The notes beneath the pieces were generated by a model, which did no database searches, was not told where the DNA came from, and saw only the letters and a list, made by a program, of their open reading frames with translations. 52,889 nucleotides of DNA from Candidatus Allofournierella merdavium (lineage in GTDB: Bacteria; Bacillota; Clostridia; Oscillospirales; Ruminococcaceae). Shown one piece after another: positions 51,897-52,889 of the stretch. Made by a program: the position numbers and the translations under genes. Position 1 is the stretch's first letter. Every line of letters starts with the position of its first letter. Location: the NCBI GenBank assembly GCA_019118765.1, contig DWYI01000089.1, positions 1-52,889 on the forward strand, written 5' to 3'.

Positions 51897-51915
51897 CGCG
51901 GGGATGCGCCCCGCG
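51897..51915 (+). repeat. Hairpin ahead of ftsH
   Basis: A 7-bp GC stem (CGCGGGG 51897-51903 with CCCCGCG 51909-51915) and 5-base loop between hpt and ftsH. It ends just before ATG 51917 and would cover any ribosome site for it. Confidence 0.5.
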
Positions 51916-51931
51916 GATGGGAGATGAGTTT

Positions 51932-52889
51932 TTGCAGCACAGACCGAAATTCAACGGCGTGTACATCGCCGTGCTGCTGGCGCTGGCCCTGCTGGCGTTC
52001 AATCTGTGGACCACCTTCTCCACCGCCTCCAGCGGTGTGACCATGCCCTACTCCAAGGTGGTGGACTACTTTGAGGCCAATCAGGTGGTTGGCTTTGAGA
52101 TGGACCTGAACACCGGCAACCTGCGCCTGGCCCTCAAGGAGGGCGAGGTGGCCCTGCCGGAGGGGGTAAAGGAGTCCGCGACCGCCGAGGCCCAGATGCA
52201 GCAGACCACCCAGGGCCTGCTCAGCGCCATGATGGGCAGCCAGCAGACCGTTCAGGACATCCTGCCCTCGGGGGAGGGCATCTATCACATCACCTACCGG
52301 CTGCCCTATCCGGGGCTGTTCGTCACCTATGTGCAGGATTACATCGACCAGTACAACGCGGCGAATCCCGATTCGCCCATGGTCTACGACTACATCGCGG
52401 CCCGGGCGGAGGTGCCCTGGTTCGACATCCTGCTGATGGTCATGCTGGTGGGCAGCATGGTGTTCGTGTTCTACACCATGTACCGGGGCAGCCAGGGCGG
52501 CGGCATCATGAACGTGGGCCGCGCCAAGGTCAAGGACCAGACCGAGGACAAGCGCAAGACCACCTTTGCCGACGTGGCCGGCGCCGACGAAGAAAAGAAC
52601 GAGCTGGAGGAGATCGTCGCCTTTTTGAAGAACCCCAGCCAGTTCAACAGCCTGGGCGCCCGCATCCCCCACGGCGTGCTGCTGGTGGGCCCTCCGGGCA
52701 CCGGCAAAACCCTGCTGGCCCGGGCCTGCGCCGGCGAGGCCGGCGTGCCCTTCTACTCCATCTCCGGTTCCGACTTTGTGGAGATGTATGTGGGCGTGGG
52801 CGCCTCCCGCGTGCGCGACCTCTTTGACAAGGCCAAAAAGACTGCCCCCAGCATCATCTTCATTGATGAGATCGACGCCGTGGGCCGCC
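51932..52889 (+). CDS. ftsH: ATP-dependent zinc metalloprotease FtsH (3' end outside window)
   Basis: Membrane-bound AAA+ protease that degrades membrane and regulatory proteins. The visible ~319 residues have a first membrane helix (about 8-30, [18 protein letters not shown]), an extracellular domain of about 140 residues (longer than usual) and a second helix ([18 protein letters not shown]). The AAA domain follows, with [12 protein letters not shown], Walker [14 protein letters not shown], the pore motif region and Walker [13 protein letters not shown]. The M41 HEXXH site lies beyond base 52889. TTG 51932 is chosen because GGAGATGAG (51920-51928) precedes it at ideal spacing; in-frame ATG 51917 has no accessible site. 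Confidence 0.93.
   Translation, partial: MQHRPKFNGVYIAVLLALALLAFNLWTTFSTASSGVTMPYSKVVDYFEANQVVGFEMDLNTGNLRLALKEGEVALPEGVKESATAEAQMQQTTQGLLSAMMGSQQTVQDILPSGEGIYHITYRLPYPGLFVTYVQDYIDQYNAANPDSPMVYDYIAARAEVPWFDILLMVMLVGSMVFVFYTMYRGSQGGGIMNVGRAKVKDQTEDKRKTTFADVAGADEEKNELEEIVAFLKNPSQFNSLGARIPHGVLLVGPPGTGKTLLARACAGEAGVPFYSISGSDFVEMYVGVGASRVRDLFDKAKKTAPSIIFIDEIDAVGR

Noticed and set aside
1-52889. tRNA/rRNA genes, CRISPR arrays, insertion sequences, prophage or attachment sites
   Set aside because: No cloverleaf, CCA-ended stem, regularly spaced repeat, transposase, integrase or terminal inverted repeat pair was seen. All long intervals are accounted for by housekeeping genes.

Overview
The window is GC-rich (about two thirds G+C by eye) chromosomal DNA from a low-GC-type Firmicutes lineage that has become GC-rich. 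Class Clostridia is most likely, probably an Oscillospirales/Ruminococcaceae-like gut anaerobe. The evidence is: consensus sigma-A promoters (TTGACA/TATAAT) and AAAGGAGG ribosome binding sites; Gram-positive markers (RNase J, a GdpP-type c-di-AMP phosphodiesterase, DivIB, a DivIVA-like coiled coil after ftsZ, YdbC, an M16 YfmF/YfmH pair); and the gene orders gdpP-rplI-dnaB and tilS-hpt-ftsH. The genus assignment is inference. I see no rRNA, tRNA, CRISPR array, phage or insertion sequence.

Region 1 (1-11184) is the end of an unidentified coiled-coil gene, then a dcw cell-wall/division operon: mraZ, rsmH, ftsL, a class B PBP with PASTA domains, murF, mraY, ftsW, murG and divIB. It is preceded by a good promoter and three perfectly phased TGGGN repeats that match the described MraZ operator. 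murD, murC, murB and ftsA are absent, and murE is displaced.

Region 2 (11185-28755) is the most unusual part. A small membrane protein and a perfect 20-bp inverted repeat are followed by two divergent units: asnB-1 with a D-aspartate-ligase-like ATP-grasp gene on the minus strand, and asnB-2, murE, an HscC-type Hsp70, a membrane-anchored J-domain protein with HPE instead of HPD, a second PASTA PBP and a second FtsW/RodA on the plus strand. murA, ftsZ and a DivIVA-like coiled coil follow. I read this as a peptidoglycan side-chain modification (D-Asp/amidation) module joined to a second SEDS-PBP synthase pair and a dedicated chaperone pair.

Region 3 (28756-34400) holds an overlapping ydbC/HD-hydrolase pair and a small disordered-protein gene on the minus strand, then pstS-pstC-pstA-pstB-phoU behind candidate Pho boxes. 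A terminator after pstS probably sets subunit ratios.

Region 4 (34400-43700) has lysA, a VanY-type D,D-carboxypeptidase, two M16 peptidase-family genes, lgt, folD and coaD on plus, facing mnmA and rnhA on minus.

Region 5 (43700-52889) starts at a divergent promoter pair, with a long structured leader, rnj, gdpP, rplI, dnaB, tilS, hpt and the first part of ftsH, which runs off the window. Start codons are mostly chosen by Shine-Dalgarno spacing. The second ftsW appears to need a CTG start, and ftsH a TTG start.
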